From: Luteolibacter rhizosphaerae
Lineage (GTDB): Bacteria > Verrucomicrobiota > Verrucomicrobiia > Verrucomicrobiales > Akkermansiaceae
Reading direction: 5' to 3'
DNA length: 64,000 nucleotides
Assembly (NCBI RefSeq): GCF_025950095.1
Contig: NZ_JAPDDR010000001.1
Coordinates: 682,001 to 746,000, forward strand
Shown: piece by piece, positions 19,412 to 27,204 of the stretch
Layout of the letters: every line of letters starts with the position of its first letter
Numbering within the stretch: position 1 is the stretch's first letter
Position numbers and translations under genes: made by a program
The notes under the pieces: generated by a model
Databases searched by the model: none
What the model saw: the letters and a program-made list of their open reading frames with translations, nothing else
Told to the model about the DNA's origin: nothing

Positions 19412-20308
19412 TCAGGGAGTCAGAGGATAGGAGCTTACCACGAAAGCGCGGTTTGCGGGCATGGCCGAGGTATCTTGCGTGAAGATCCGCCAAGTGCCAC
19501 CCGAATACCAGACTCCGAGAGGGGTATCTTGATAAGTGCTGCTTCCGAAGCCGTACACGTGGGTGACGAAAACAACTGCGTTGGGTTTATCGTTCGTCAC
19601 GGAGTTGTTGATGATCCCTTGGTTGGCCGAGGTGTTTCCGGCGGTCGTGGTGAAGACGAAAGAATTAGCCACCCCTCCGATCTTCGTTTTTGAAACGTCG
19701 GCAATATTAAAACCCACCACCGGCAGGTCGCCGCCATCTTCAGTGTAGACGCTCCATTTGTTGTAATACAGCGGATAGGTGGAGCCGGTGCCGGTGTAAT
19801 AGGTTCCGATGTTCCTCGGGAGAAGATTGCCCGGGAAATTGAGAACCGGATTTACGATATGCGTGGCAAGCAGCAGCGCATTCGGCTTGTTGAACTGATA
19901 AGTGAAAGTGGTGACATTATCCCAGACGGAATCGACCGTGGTTCCCACCCGCTTGCTGGAGGCGGGGATCAGAACATTGAAGCAAGCTCCCGCGGGGATC
20001 GCGGCAACGTCTTCGTTCCTGATCTGCCATCGGCCGTTGGCGGGATCGTATTGGACCCCGACGGGGTGGTTGTTATAAACAACACCCGGGCCCAAGCGCT
20101 GGGTAAGGATAAGGTTGAGCTTCGGCTTCCCGTTTAGCAGGGGGTGGTCCAGCGTCATCGTGCTTCCGGCGGTATTCACCACGCTGGAAGTAAATTGAAG
20201 GGCCTTGGGAGAAGCGGCCTGTGCCGGGGAGCCAAGTGCCAGCAGGGTGATCGCGAGGCTTGCGATTCCGCCGCGGAGAGCGGCTTGGATGAGCGACTTT
20301 GTTTTCAT
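19412..20308 (-). CDS. Secreted protein with three DUF7452-like repeats
   Basis: A 298-aa protein with a signal peptide (1-31, ends AQAAS). Three repeats of about 60-70 residues follow. Each has a hydrophobic strand, a (T)H or Q turn, a N/G-rich segment, a GV/GTxY motif, W-x-I/V-x-x-D and a FNV/FVV end: NLILTQ...HPVGVQYD...RWQIRNEDV...CFNVLI; LLATHI...NIGTYYT...KWSVYTEDG...GFNI; VFVTHV...PLGVWYS...TWRIFTQDT...AFVV. This matches the DUF7452 pattern. Function is unknown; it is probably a surface or binding module. Its base composition is visibly more A/T-rich than its neighbours. Confidence 0.75.
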   Translation of the reverse strand: MKTKSLIQAALRGGIASLAITLLALGSPAQAASPKALQFTSSVVNTAGSTMTLDHPLLNGKPKLNLILTQRLGPGVVYNNHPVGVQYDPANGRWQIRNEDVAAIPAGACFNVLIPASSKRVGTTVDSVWDNVTTFTYQFNKPNALLLATHIVNPVLNFPGNLLPRNIGTYYTGTGSTYPLYYNKWSVYTEDGGDLPVVGFNIADVSKTKIGGVANSFVFTTTAGNTSANQGIINNSVTNDKPNAVVFVTHVYGFGSSTYQDTPLGVWYSGGTWRIFTQDTSAMPANRAFVVSSYPLTP

Positions 20309-20379
20309 GGGAGTACGTTAGGTTTCAAACGCAATTCCACGGTGTTCTGTTTGTTTAGAACGGTCAATCTCTTAGTTAG

Positions 20380-20420
20380 GGGGAAGGCCTAGTTCGATAA
20401 GTATCGAACCGGGCTTCCCC
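20380..20420. promoter_or_regulatory. Long inverted repeat, operator or terminator
   Basis: The core is a perfect 8-bp inverted repeat around a 2-nt centre (20392-20399 with 20402-20409). It is flanked by 7-bp outer arms (20380-20386 with 20414-20420), with a small bulge between. It lies upstream of the DUF7452-like gene and downstream of the membrane-protein gene at 20465. It could be an operator for the former or a terminator for the latter; no T-run follows on the minus strand. Confidence 0.45.
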
Positions 20421-20464
20421 GAAGATAAGGTGATCCGCGTCTAACAACTGACCGAGCCCTTTCC

Positions 20465-21145
20465 TCAGGGTTGCGGCTTTTGCTTAACCTTGTCGTAATA
20501 TTCCGCGATCCGCGCTTCCGCATCGTGCTCGATCACCCGGGCGCTATACAAGTCGGAGGCCAAGCTCTTCGCCGCGGCGATTTCCAGGTCGGAGGGGGGG
20601 GCTTCAACCTTCGAGGGGAGGCGCAGCTCGAGGTTGGGAACGATCTTCTCCATTCCGGGGGATAAGGCGGGATCGATGATGTTCGAGACCTTCGGCTGCG
20701 GGATCACGTCCGGCACCGTACCCTTGTCCAAATAGTCGCGATATTCCACGCGTGTGAGCAGGCCCATTTGCTCCGCGTGTTGATAGGCGCGGAGCATGGT
20801 ATCGCGGGCGAGCTTCTCGCGTGTGGGATACTCCTCGAACTCGTCGTTGATCGGCTTCTCGCTCTTCTTGTCGCGGCGGAATACCTTGTCGAAGAAGGCG
20901 GAGGGCTCCAGGCCGAGCGACTTGGCGCGGTCGATCACGGTGATCCCGCGCAGGAGCACGGTGTGCGCGTTCTCGGTGGTGGGACAGCGGTAGAATGAAG
21001 GGTCGGACACGAGTGTCCGCATCTCCGTGGCGAGCGCTTCCTTCTTGGTGTAGCGCCGGTAGTGTTTCGAGGTAAACGAGAACAGGAAGAGGCCGACCAT
21101 CGCGAAGAGGGCCAGCTTGAGTGTGGTAACAACGCGGGGATCCAT
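20465..21145 (-). CDS. Membrane-anchored hypothetical protein in pilT operon
   Basis: A 226-aa protein with one N-terminal TM (about 8-25, LKLALFAMVGLFLFSF), then a charged, mainly helical region (YRRYTKKEALATEMRTL ... EEYPTREKLARDTML) and a Pro-containing linker. No family was recognised. Its ATG overlaps the pilT stop by one base (TGATG), so it is co-translated with the ATPase and is probably a small component or regulator of the pilus machinery (inference). Confidence 0.65.
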   Translation of the reverse strand: MDPRVVTTLKLALFAMVGLFLFSFTSKHYRRYTKKEALATEMRTLVSDPSFYRCPTTENAHTVLLRGITVIDRAKSLGLEPSAFFDKVFRRDKKSEKPINDEFEEYPTREKLARDTMLRAYQHAEQMGLLTRVEYRDYLDKGTVPDVIPQPKVSNIIDPALSPGMEKIVPNLELRLPSKVEAPPSDLEIAAAKSLASDLYSARVIEHDAEARIAEYYDKVKQKPQP

Positions 21146-22242
21146 CAGGTCCAGATTGATTTCTGTTTCTTAGGCTCTTCCGCGGGAGGTTCGGGGAAGT
21201 TCCGCTTTTCGCGGCAATTGAAGAGAGCTTCTTCGCGGGTGATGTAACCGCTTTCGAGGAGCATCGCGATGGTCTGGTCGATCGTGCGCGAGCCGTCCTT
21301 GAAGCCGATTTCCATCAAGCCGACGATCTGTTCCAGCTTGCGCTCGCGGATGCAGGCGCGGATGCCGTGGCTGGCGCGTAGCACTTCGGACGCCAGAATG
21401 CGGCCATGACCATCGGCCCGCTGCAGCAGGCGCTGGGAAACAATCGCCTCCAGCACGCCGGAGAGCTGGGTGATGATCTGAGGCTGCTGGTCGGGAGGGA
21501 AAACGTCCACCAGACGGTCGATCGACTGCGGCGCATCCACGGTGTGGAGCGTGGCGAGCACGAGGTGACCGGTCTCCGCCGCCGTAAGGGCAATGCGGAT
21601 GGTCTCAAGATCCCGCATTTCGGACACCACGATCACGTCCGGGTCCTGGCGCAGCGCTTGGCGCAGGGCGGTCGGGAAGGCCTTGGTATCCGCTCCCACC
21701 TCGCGCTGCTTGATCAGGCAGCTCGAGTGGCTGAAGACGAATTCGATCGGGTCTTCGATCGTCACGATCACCCCGGAGCGGTTCTCCGAGATCCGTTTGA
21801 TCATCGCGGCAAGCGTGGTCGACTTGCCCGAGCCGGTGATGCCGGTTACGAGTACCAAGCCGCGGCGAAGCTGGCAGATATCGTGCACCACGGCGTGGTG
21901 GCCCAGCTCGCCCAAATCCGGGACGTGCTGCGGGATGTAGCGGAAGGCGGCCTCATGGCTGCCGCGGGCGATGTGGACATTGCCACGGAAGCGACCGATG
22001 CCCTCGACCTGCAGGGCGTAGTCGAGTTCCCAGCTCTGCTCGAGCGAGGCGCGCTGGGCCTCCGAGAGGGTATCGAGAATCAGTCGGCGGGTGGCCTCCG
22101 GATCGAGGATGAAGTCCTCCAGTGGAACCAGATTGCCGCCCACGCGGGCAGCCGGCGGCGCCCAAGCGGAGAGGTGGAGGTCCGAGCCCCCCAATTCGAC
22201 GGTCTGGCGGAGGTAATCGGTGATTTCGCGGATCTGGCTCAC
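21145..22242 (-). CDS. pilT: PilT-like type IV pilus retraction ATPase
   Basis: A 365-aa hexameric secretion ATPase of the PilT/PilU group. The N-domain begins with GGSDLHLSAWAPP (the ASDLH-type motif of PilT). Walker A is GITGSGKST (K140), the Asp box is VTIEDPIEF, Walker B is VIVVSEMRD, and the His box is HLVLATLHT. It drives pilus depolymerisation and twitching. The tail ends in a short Pro/Glu-rich extension. The second PilT-like gene lies 20 bp upstream on the same strand, so the two are probably co-transcribed. Confidence 0.92.
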   Translation of the reverse strand: MSQIREITDYLRQTVELGGSDLHLSAWAPPAARVGGNLVPLEDFILDPEATRRLILDTLSEAQRASLEQSWELDYALQVEGIGRFRGNVHIARGSHEAAFRYIPQHVPDLGELGHHAVVHDICQLRRGLVLVTGITGSGKSTTLAAMIKRISENRSGVIVTIEDPIEFVFSHSSCLIKQREVGADTKAFPTALRQALRQDPDVIVVSEMRDLETIRIALTAAETGHLVLATLHTVDAPQSIDRLVDVFPPDQQPQIITQLSGVLEAIVSQRLLQRADGHGRILASEVLRASHGIRACIRERKLEQIVGLMEIGFKDGSRTIDQTIAMLLESGYITREEALFNCREKRNFPEPPAEEPKKQKSIWT

Positions 22243-22262
22243 GATGGTGGTATAAGGTATAA

Positions 22263-23324
22263 CTATGAAATGCCGCGCATGGCGCGATCAAAATCCTGCG
22301 GCCGGTCCGTCGCGGAGCGGGCGATGACTGGATCGATGATGCCTTGGTTGGTGGCGGCGATCAGATAGCGCAGGAAGGAGCAGCCGACGGACTCATCGGC
22401 CTTGTTGAGGTAGTCCTTGATCTCGTCGTAACGGCCCTCCTCGATCCACTTGCGGGTTGCACCCACGTTCTCGAAGTACTCGAGCACGGCCACCACGCCG
22501 CCATCGATGCGGGGCAGGAGCTGCTGGGCAATGACCCCGACAAGCTGGTGGGAGAGAAGGCTGGCGGCACCCGCGCTGCCGGAATCGCTGAGGATGCGGT
22601 TCAGGCGTTCCATGGCGGTCGGCACGCCTGCCACGCCCGAGCCGTGGAGGGTGGAGATCACCAGGTGACCCGTTTCTGCGGCACGCAGGGCGGTGAAGGC
22701 GGATTCCGCATCGCGGATTTCGCCGAAGAGGATGATGTCCGGGTTTTGGCGCAGCGCGGCGCGCAGGGCCACGTTGAAGTTCTCGGTATCCCGCCGCACC
22801 TCGCGTTGGGAGAAGAGTGCCCGGTCGTTCTCGAAAAGGTATTCGATCGGGTCCTCGATGGTGACGATGTGCCGCGCCTGATTCCGGTTCACCCACTGCA
22901 GGCTGGAGGCGATGGTCGTGGACTTGCCCGAGCCGGTGGGACCGCAGACGATGATCAGACCGGACCGCCGCTGCATCCAGGAGGCGAGCATGTTCCCCGG
23001 CAGGCCGAGCTCGTCGAACTCCGGGATGACTTTCTTGATCGGGCGGAGCGCCACGGCTAAGCGTCCCAGCGAGCGATAGAGGTTGGTTCGCAGGCGGCCG
23101 ATTCCCTCCACAGCGATGCTGGAGTCTCCATCGGTGGTGGTCTCCGGATCGTAGCCGCAGGTCCGCCAGATATCGGCGATGTCCTCGCGGTCGATGGGTC
23201 CGCCGTGGGCGATGATGATCTCCCCGTCGCTCCGAACCCGCGGGCGCTCGCCCTCGATCATGAAAACGTCGCTGGCTCCGGCGTTGAAAGCATGCTCCAG
23301 CAGGGAGCGGATATCGGGATTCAC
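22263..23324 (-). CDS. PilT/PilU-like pilus ATPase paralogue
   Basis: A 353-aa ATPase of the same family: GASDVFMIEGERP N-motif, Walker A GPTGSGKST (K134), IVTIEDPIEYLF, Walker B ILFGEIRD, and HLVISTLHG. It is only distantly alike to the neighbour and carries a Gly-rich stretch (SDSGSAGAASLLSHQLVGV) not seen there. Pairs of PilT-type ATPases let cells tune retraction; PilU-like auxiliary function is likely. It is the first gene of the three-gene minus-strand operon. Confidence 0.9.
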   Translation of the reverse strand: MNPDIRSLLEHAFNAGASDVFMIEGERPRVRSDGEIIIAHGGPIDREDIADIWRTCGYDPETTTDGDSSIAVEGIGRLRTNLYRSLGRLAVALRPIKKVIPEFDELGLPGNMLASWMQRRSGLIIVCGPTGSGKSTTIASSLQWVNRNQARHIVTIEDPIEYLFENDRALFSQREVRRDTENFNVALRAALRQNPDIILFGEIRDAESAFTALRAAETGHLVISTLHGSGVAGVPTAMERLNRILSDSGSAGAASLLSHQLVGVIAQQLLPRIDGGVVAVLEYFENVGATRKWIEEGRYDEIKDYLNKADESVGCSFLRYLIAATNQGIIDPVIARSATDRPQDFDRAMRGIS

Positions 23325-23432
23325 GTGGGGGATGCTAACAGGAAAAGCCCGGTTCCGGGGAAGGGGAAATACCGTCCCCGCCCCCTTTTCACCGGAGCTT
23401 CATGGAATCCGCAAAGAAGCCGCGGGGAGTCC

Positions 23433-24062
23433 TTAAAGCATGCGGTAACCGCTCAAATCCGGGGTGAAAACGGCCGGATCGATCTTCGGATTGATCTTCG
23501 CTTTTGAGAACACGGTCCGGATCCGCGACTTGTCCTCCATCTCCAGATCCAGCGCCCGGAGCTCCTGAGACTTCATGTCGATGTCCAGGAACATCCAGCT
23601 CACATGCTTGCGCATCTGCTTGTCCTTGGGGCGCACGGTCAGCTGGTAGATGCCCTCGGTGACCCGGGATTCGACTAATTCGAAGGCATCCTGGAAGCCG
23701 GCCAGGTCTTGGAAGGCCTGATTCGAGAGCATCGTGAACTGGCGCGCTTCCGAGGAATCGGCGTCGATCCGCTTGCCGCGCTTCTTGGCGACATCGACCA
23801 AGGTCATCGTGCTGCCATCGGAGACGGCCATGGTCTTGACCGGTTGGCCGAGCTCCCAGAGCAGCTTGCCGGGGCGCTCCATGCGCAGGCGTCCGGGTGT
23901 GGAAATGGGCTTTTTCAGCGAGGGGAGCTTGCGCTCTTGCACGAAGTCCGCCTCCAGGCTCTTCAGATCCTTCTGCCGGGCGATCCATGCCTCCAGCGGC
24001 TTGATGTCCAGCTCGGCCCGGGCAATCGAGATCAGGGAAAAGAGGACCAGCAGTGCTCGCAT
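23433..24062 (-). CDS. LolA-like outer-membrane lipoprotein carrier
   Basis: A 209-aa protein from the ATG at 24062 with a signal peptide (1-16, ends ARAEL). The body has the LolA/LolB pattern: SLEADFVQERKLPSL, PGRLRMERPGKLLWEL, KTMAVSDGSTMTLV, and a late DPAVFTPDLSGYRML. The open frame continues upstream, but that part is the antisense of the exporter gene. The canonical LolA length is about 200 residues. It is divergent from the MMPL exporter across a 122-bp gap; LolA-like proteins that pair with MMPL exporters handle lipids rather than lipoproteins (known association, inferred here). Confidence 0.82.
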   Translation of the reverse strand: MRALLVLFSLISIARAELDIKPLEAWIARQKDLKSLEADFVQERKLPSLKKPISTPGRLRMERPGKLLWELGQPVKTMAVSDGSTMTLVDVAKKRGKRIDADSSEARQFTMLSNQAFQDLAGFQDAFELVESRVTEGIYQLTVRPKDKQMRKHVSWMFLDIDMKSQELRALDLEMEDKSRIRTVFSKAKINPKIDPAVFTPDLSGYRML

Positions 24063-24108
24063 GGGGGAATAGGAAGCGCGGAAGCGGGGCCTTCCAAGCG
24101 CCTTTTCA

Positions 24109-24120
24109 CCGAATATTCGG
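24109..24120. promoter_or_regulatory. 12-bp palindrome in divergent promoter
   Basis: CCGAATATTCGG, a perfect 12-bp palindrome midway between the divergent lolA-like and exporter genes. Palindromes of this size are expected by chance many times in 64 kb, so this is a weak operator candidate. Confidence 0.2.
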
Positions 24121-24184
24121 GATCCGGTGCCAGATGCTCGATGTTCGCCTTTCCAATCCCGCCGCCAGTCTCTTCCCTCCGCGC

Positions 24185-26569
24185 ATGCGGAAATGGTGGC
24201 TCTACGGAATGCTGCTCGCGGCGGTGGCCGTGGCGGCATGCGGGCTTTCGCGGCTGCGCTTCGATACGGACATCCTTTCCATGCTGCCGGGCGACCTGCC
24301 GGAGGTGAAGGGGCTGAAGGCGCAACATCGGGCCTTTGCCCGGGAGGACGAGGCAATCCTGCTGGTGGAGAGCAATCACGGCGGATCGCCTTCCGAGGCC
24401 GCACAGTCGCTGTCCAAGGCGCTCGAGGCATCGGGTGCGGTGAAGAAGGCCCGCTGGCAGCCGCGCTGGCAGGAGGATCCGCAGGGGCTGGCGCAGTTGC
24501 TGGCCTATCTTTGGCTGAACGGCGACCCCGCGGAGGCGAAGGCCTTGGCGGAGCGGCTCTCCGCGCAGAACTCGCAGGCGCAGATAGAGGAGGTGCTGGA
24601 GAGCATCGCGACTTCGATCGAGGGCCAGGATCTGGCAATGCAAGCGCACGATCCCTTCGGCTTCCTTTCGCATCCCGCGGTGGCGCAGGTGTTGGCATCC
24701 TCGGGGGAGGGCAGCGCGGCTTTCGCCAGTGCGGATGGCACCGCCCACCTCATCTTCGTGGATGCTCCGCAAGAGGTGCACGGCTACCGCCAGGCGGGGG
24801 AATGGGTGAAGAAGATCCGGGCGGAGTCGGCGGTGTGGGAAACAGGGGAGGGGCAGGGTTTCACGGTGCGGATGACGGGCGAGCCGGTCTTCTCCTCGGA
24901 GATCGGTATGGCCATGGAGGAGGATCTCAGCGGCTCAATCGGCCTGACCCTGACTTTGATCGGCCTGCTTTTCTGGTGGATGCAGCGGCGCCTGATGCTG
25001 CTGGGCGGGCTGATCGTGACGCTTTGCCTGGTGTTCGCGGTCGCGCTCGGTGTGGCGGGCTGGATCTACGGGGAGCTTAGTATCATGGCGCTGAGCTCGG
25101 CGGAGATTCTGATTGGCTTGGCGACGGACTACGGGCTGGTGATCTGTCAGGAGGCCAAGGTGGCCGGGCACAACCGGAAGGAACTGCTGCACGCCAGCGG
25201 CAAGCCGGTGCTCTGCGGTGCTGCCACCACCGGGGTGGTCTTCTTGGCTTTGAATCTGGGCGGCCTGCCCGGCATGGCCCAGCTCGGCAGCATCGTGGCC
25301 TACGGTTTGGTAGCCGCCGGTGTGCTGATGATCGTGTTCTACCTGCCATGGGTGGCCAAGTTCGGGGTGAACCGGGCTCCTGCCGATGACGAGGCGAAGT
25401 GGCTGCCCCGGCGCAGGAAGTCGTGGATTTTCACCGGTGCACTGGTGGCGACCGCCGTGGTCGTGCTGATGGCTCTCGGCCTGCCGGGGCTGATTTACGA
25501 TTCGAACATCATGCGCCCCCGCAATAGCGTGGCGATGCAGTCCTTCGAACGGATGCGGGAGAAGTTCCCGGATCGGGATTCGCGCTTGCTGCGGGTGATC
25601 ATCGAGGCGGAACGGGACGAGGAGATGCTGGCCCGGATCCACGAAGCGGAGTCGCGCCTCGAGAAGGGCAAGGCGGAGGGTATTCTGTTAGAAGGCGCGA
25701 TTCCCCTCGGCTGGTGGCCGGATCCGGACTGGCAGCGGGAAAATGCCGGGGCGCTGCAAGCGCTCTCGAAGGACGGCCCGCGTTTGCTGGCGGAGGCGGA
25801 TGAGGCCGGATTCACCGAAGAGGGCACGGCCTTGGGGCGACAGGTTTTCGAACTGCTCGGCAAGGCCGTGGGGCAGGCCGGTTCTTTCTATCCCGATTCT
25901 CCGGCCGCGCGCGAGATCATGCGGCTCTTCATCCAGCGCGATGAGAAGGGTGGGGGATTGGTGCTTGGTTCGGTAATTCCGGCGGATGAAGTGGGGCCGG
26001 ACACCGAAGGCTACCCACGACTCCGCGCGTTGAATGGCGATGGTATCTGGCTCAGCGGTTGGAGCCTCTTCAAGCCCGCCATCTCGGGCCTGGTGAAGGA
26101 TGATACCGCCAAGATGCTGCTGCCGATGGGCGTGCTTCTGGTCGGGATGATGGCCTTCATCTTCCGCCGTTTCCGGGACGTCGCCTTCGCCCTGCTCGCC
26201 ATGGTGGTCAGCACCGTGGTCATGCTCGCGGTGATGCGGGTTCTGGGGCTGAAGTGGAACTTCATCAACCTGATGGCCACGCCGCTCTTGTTAGGGACGG
26301 GCATCGACTATGCGATCCATGTCACGCTCTCGCTCAAGCGCACCGGCATGTGCTTTAAAGAGCTCTGGAACGGCACCGGCAAGGCCCTGCTCTTCTGCGG
26401 CGCCTCAAACGTCATCGGCTTCGGCTCGCTCTGCTTTTCGTCCAGCGACGCCTTGGTAAGCCTCGGTCAAGTCGCCGTGATCGGCATTCTCCTCAGCATG
26501 GCTGTCTCGATCTTCCTGCTGCCGGGCTGGCATGCTCGCGCCGCGAAGGGCGATCTGGGCGAGGGCTGA
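24185..26569 (+). CDS. MMPL/RND-superfamily lipid exporter
   Basis: A 794-aa protein from ATG 24185 (MRKWWLYGML). It has an N-terminal TM, a periplasmic loop, a six-helix block (about residues 255-440), a second periplasmic loop and another helix block (about 640-790). The pattern GLATDYGLVI in the first half and GTGIDYAIHVTL in the second are the paired G-x-x-x-D-Y motifs of the MMPL/HpnN-like family. These pumps move lipids or hopanoids rather than drugs. The adjacent LolA-like carrier fits export of a lipid to the outer membrane. Start choice: in-frame ATGs at 24134 and 24053 are poorer. Confidence 0.88.
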   Translation: MRKWWLYGMLLAAVAVAACGLSRLRFDTDILSMLPGDLPEVKGLKAQHRAFAREDEAILLVESNHGGSPSEAAQSLSKALEASGAVKKARWQPRWQEDPQGLAQLLAYLWLNGDPAEAKALAERLSAQNSQAQIEEVLESIATSIEGQDLAMQAHDPFGFLSHPAVAQVLASSGEGSAAFASADGTAHLIFVDAPQEVHGYRQAGEWVKKIRAESAVWETGEGQGFTVRMTGEPVFSSEIGMAMEEDLSGSIGLTLTLIGLLFWWMQRRLMLLGGLIVTLCLVFAVALGVAGWIYGELSIMALSSAEILIGLATDYGLVICQEAKVAGHNRKELLHASGKPVLCGAATTGVVFLALNLGGLPGMAQLGSIVAYGLVAAGVLMIVFYLPWVAKFGVNRAPADDEAKWLPRRRKSWIFTGALVATAVVVLMALGLPGLIYDSNIMRPRNSVAMQSFERMREKFPDRDSRLLRVIIEAERDEEMLARIHEAESRLEKGKAEGILLEGAIPLGWWPDPDWQRENAGALQALSKDGPRLLAEADEAGFTEEGTALGRQVFELLGKAVGQAGSFYPDSPAAREIMRLFIQRDEKGGGLVLGSVIPADEVGPDTEGYPRLRALNGDGIWLSGWSLFKPAISGLVKDDTAKMLLPMGVLLVGMMAFIFRRFRDVAFALLAMVVSTVVMLAVMRVLGLKWNFINLMATPLLLGTGIDYAIHVTLSLKRTGMCFKELWNGTGKALLFCGASNVIGFGSLCFSSSDALVSLGQVAVIGILLSMAVSIFLLPGWHARAAKGDLGEG

Positions 26570-26609
26570 TCGGGCTTGAATGCAGGCTTTTTGGTGTCAA
26601 AGTATCGTC

Positions 26610-26852
26610 GTGAATGAGAGGATCCAGATTGATCCCCGGATTTGTCACGGGAAGCCCGTGATTCGCGGGACTCGCGTGCTCGTCTCGACCTTGCTGGGAG
26701 CGTTGAGTGGAGGAGACTCCCAAGAGTTGGTTTTGGAAGACTATCCTTCGATCACCGCAGGAGATCTCGCAGCCGCCCTTGAGTTCGCAGGACGTCTATC
26801 CGACTACCAAACCTCGGGATACGATGCCGTGCATGAGGTTTCTCTTGGATGA
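26610..26852 (+). CDS. DUF433 antitoxin
   Basis: An 80-aa protein from a GTG start at 26610 (an ATG at 26580 gives a longer, unconserved N-terminus). The sequence opens NERIQIDPRICHGKPVIRGTRV, the DUF433 signature, followed by helices typical of this HTH antitoxin family (TAGDLAAALEFAG). It overlaps the toxin gene by 20 bp. The region is less GC-rich than its flanks. Confidence 0.85.
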   Translation: MNERIQIDPRICHGKPVIRGTRVLVSTLLGALSGGDSQELVLEDYPSITAGDLAAALEFAGRLSDYQTSGYDAVHEVSLG

Positions 26853-27204
26853 GAACTTCCCGAAAGCTGCCATTGGGATCTTGGTGGAATTGGGGCACGA
26901 CGTCGTCGACTTCCGGGGAACTCCGGACGAGGGAATGGAAGATCAGAAAGTATTCGAGAAAGCTCAAAGCTTGGGGGCCATCCTGCTGACTACCGACCGA
27001 GATTTCTTCCATACGATCCCCATCCTCTTCCCTCGGCATGCTGGAATTATAGTAGTCGCCCTAAGGCAGCCGAATCGGGCCGGAATCATTTCCCGGCTCA
27101 AGGCGATTCTTGAGCGAATACCTGAAGAGGCTTTTCGCGACCGTGCCTTCCAATTGCGAGACACTACTTGGCTTGCGTTTCCCCCGCTCGATCAGAGCTT
27201 ATGA
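26833..27204 (+). CDS. DUF5615 PIN-like toxin
   Basis: A 123-aa protein from ATG 26833: MRFLLDENFP with the metal-binding Asp at residue 6, ELGHDVVDF, then FEKAQSLGAILLTTDRDFF with a second acidic cluster. It is the PIN-like nuclease family usually paired with DUF433 (VapBC-like). The start is fixed by the RFLLDENFP motif; the frame extends upstream inside the antitoxin gene. Its last 6 bp overlap the stop of the convergent halogenase-like gene. RNA targets are unknown. Confidence 0.85.
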   Translation: MRFLLDENFPKAAIGILVELGHDVVDFRGTPDEGMEDQKVFEKAQSLGAILLTTDRDFFHTIPILFPRHAGIIVVALRQPNRAGIISRLKAILERIPEEAFRDRAFQLRDTTWLAFPPLDQSL

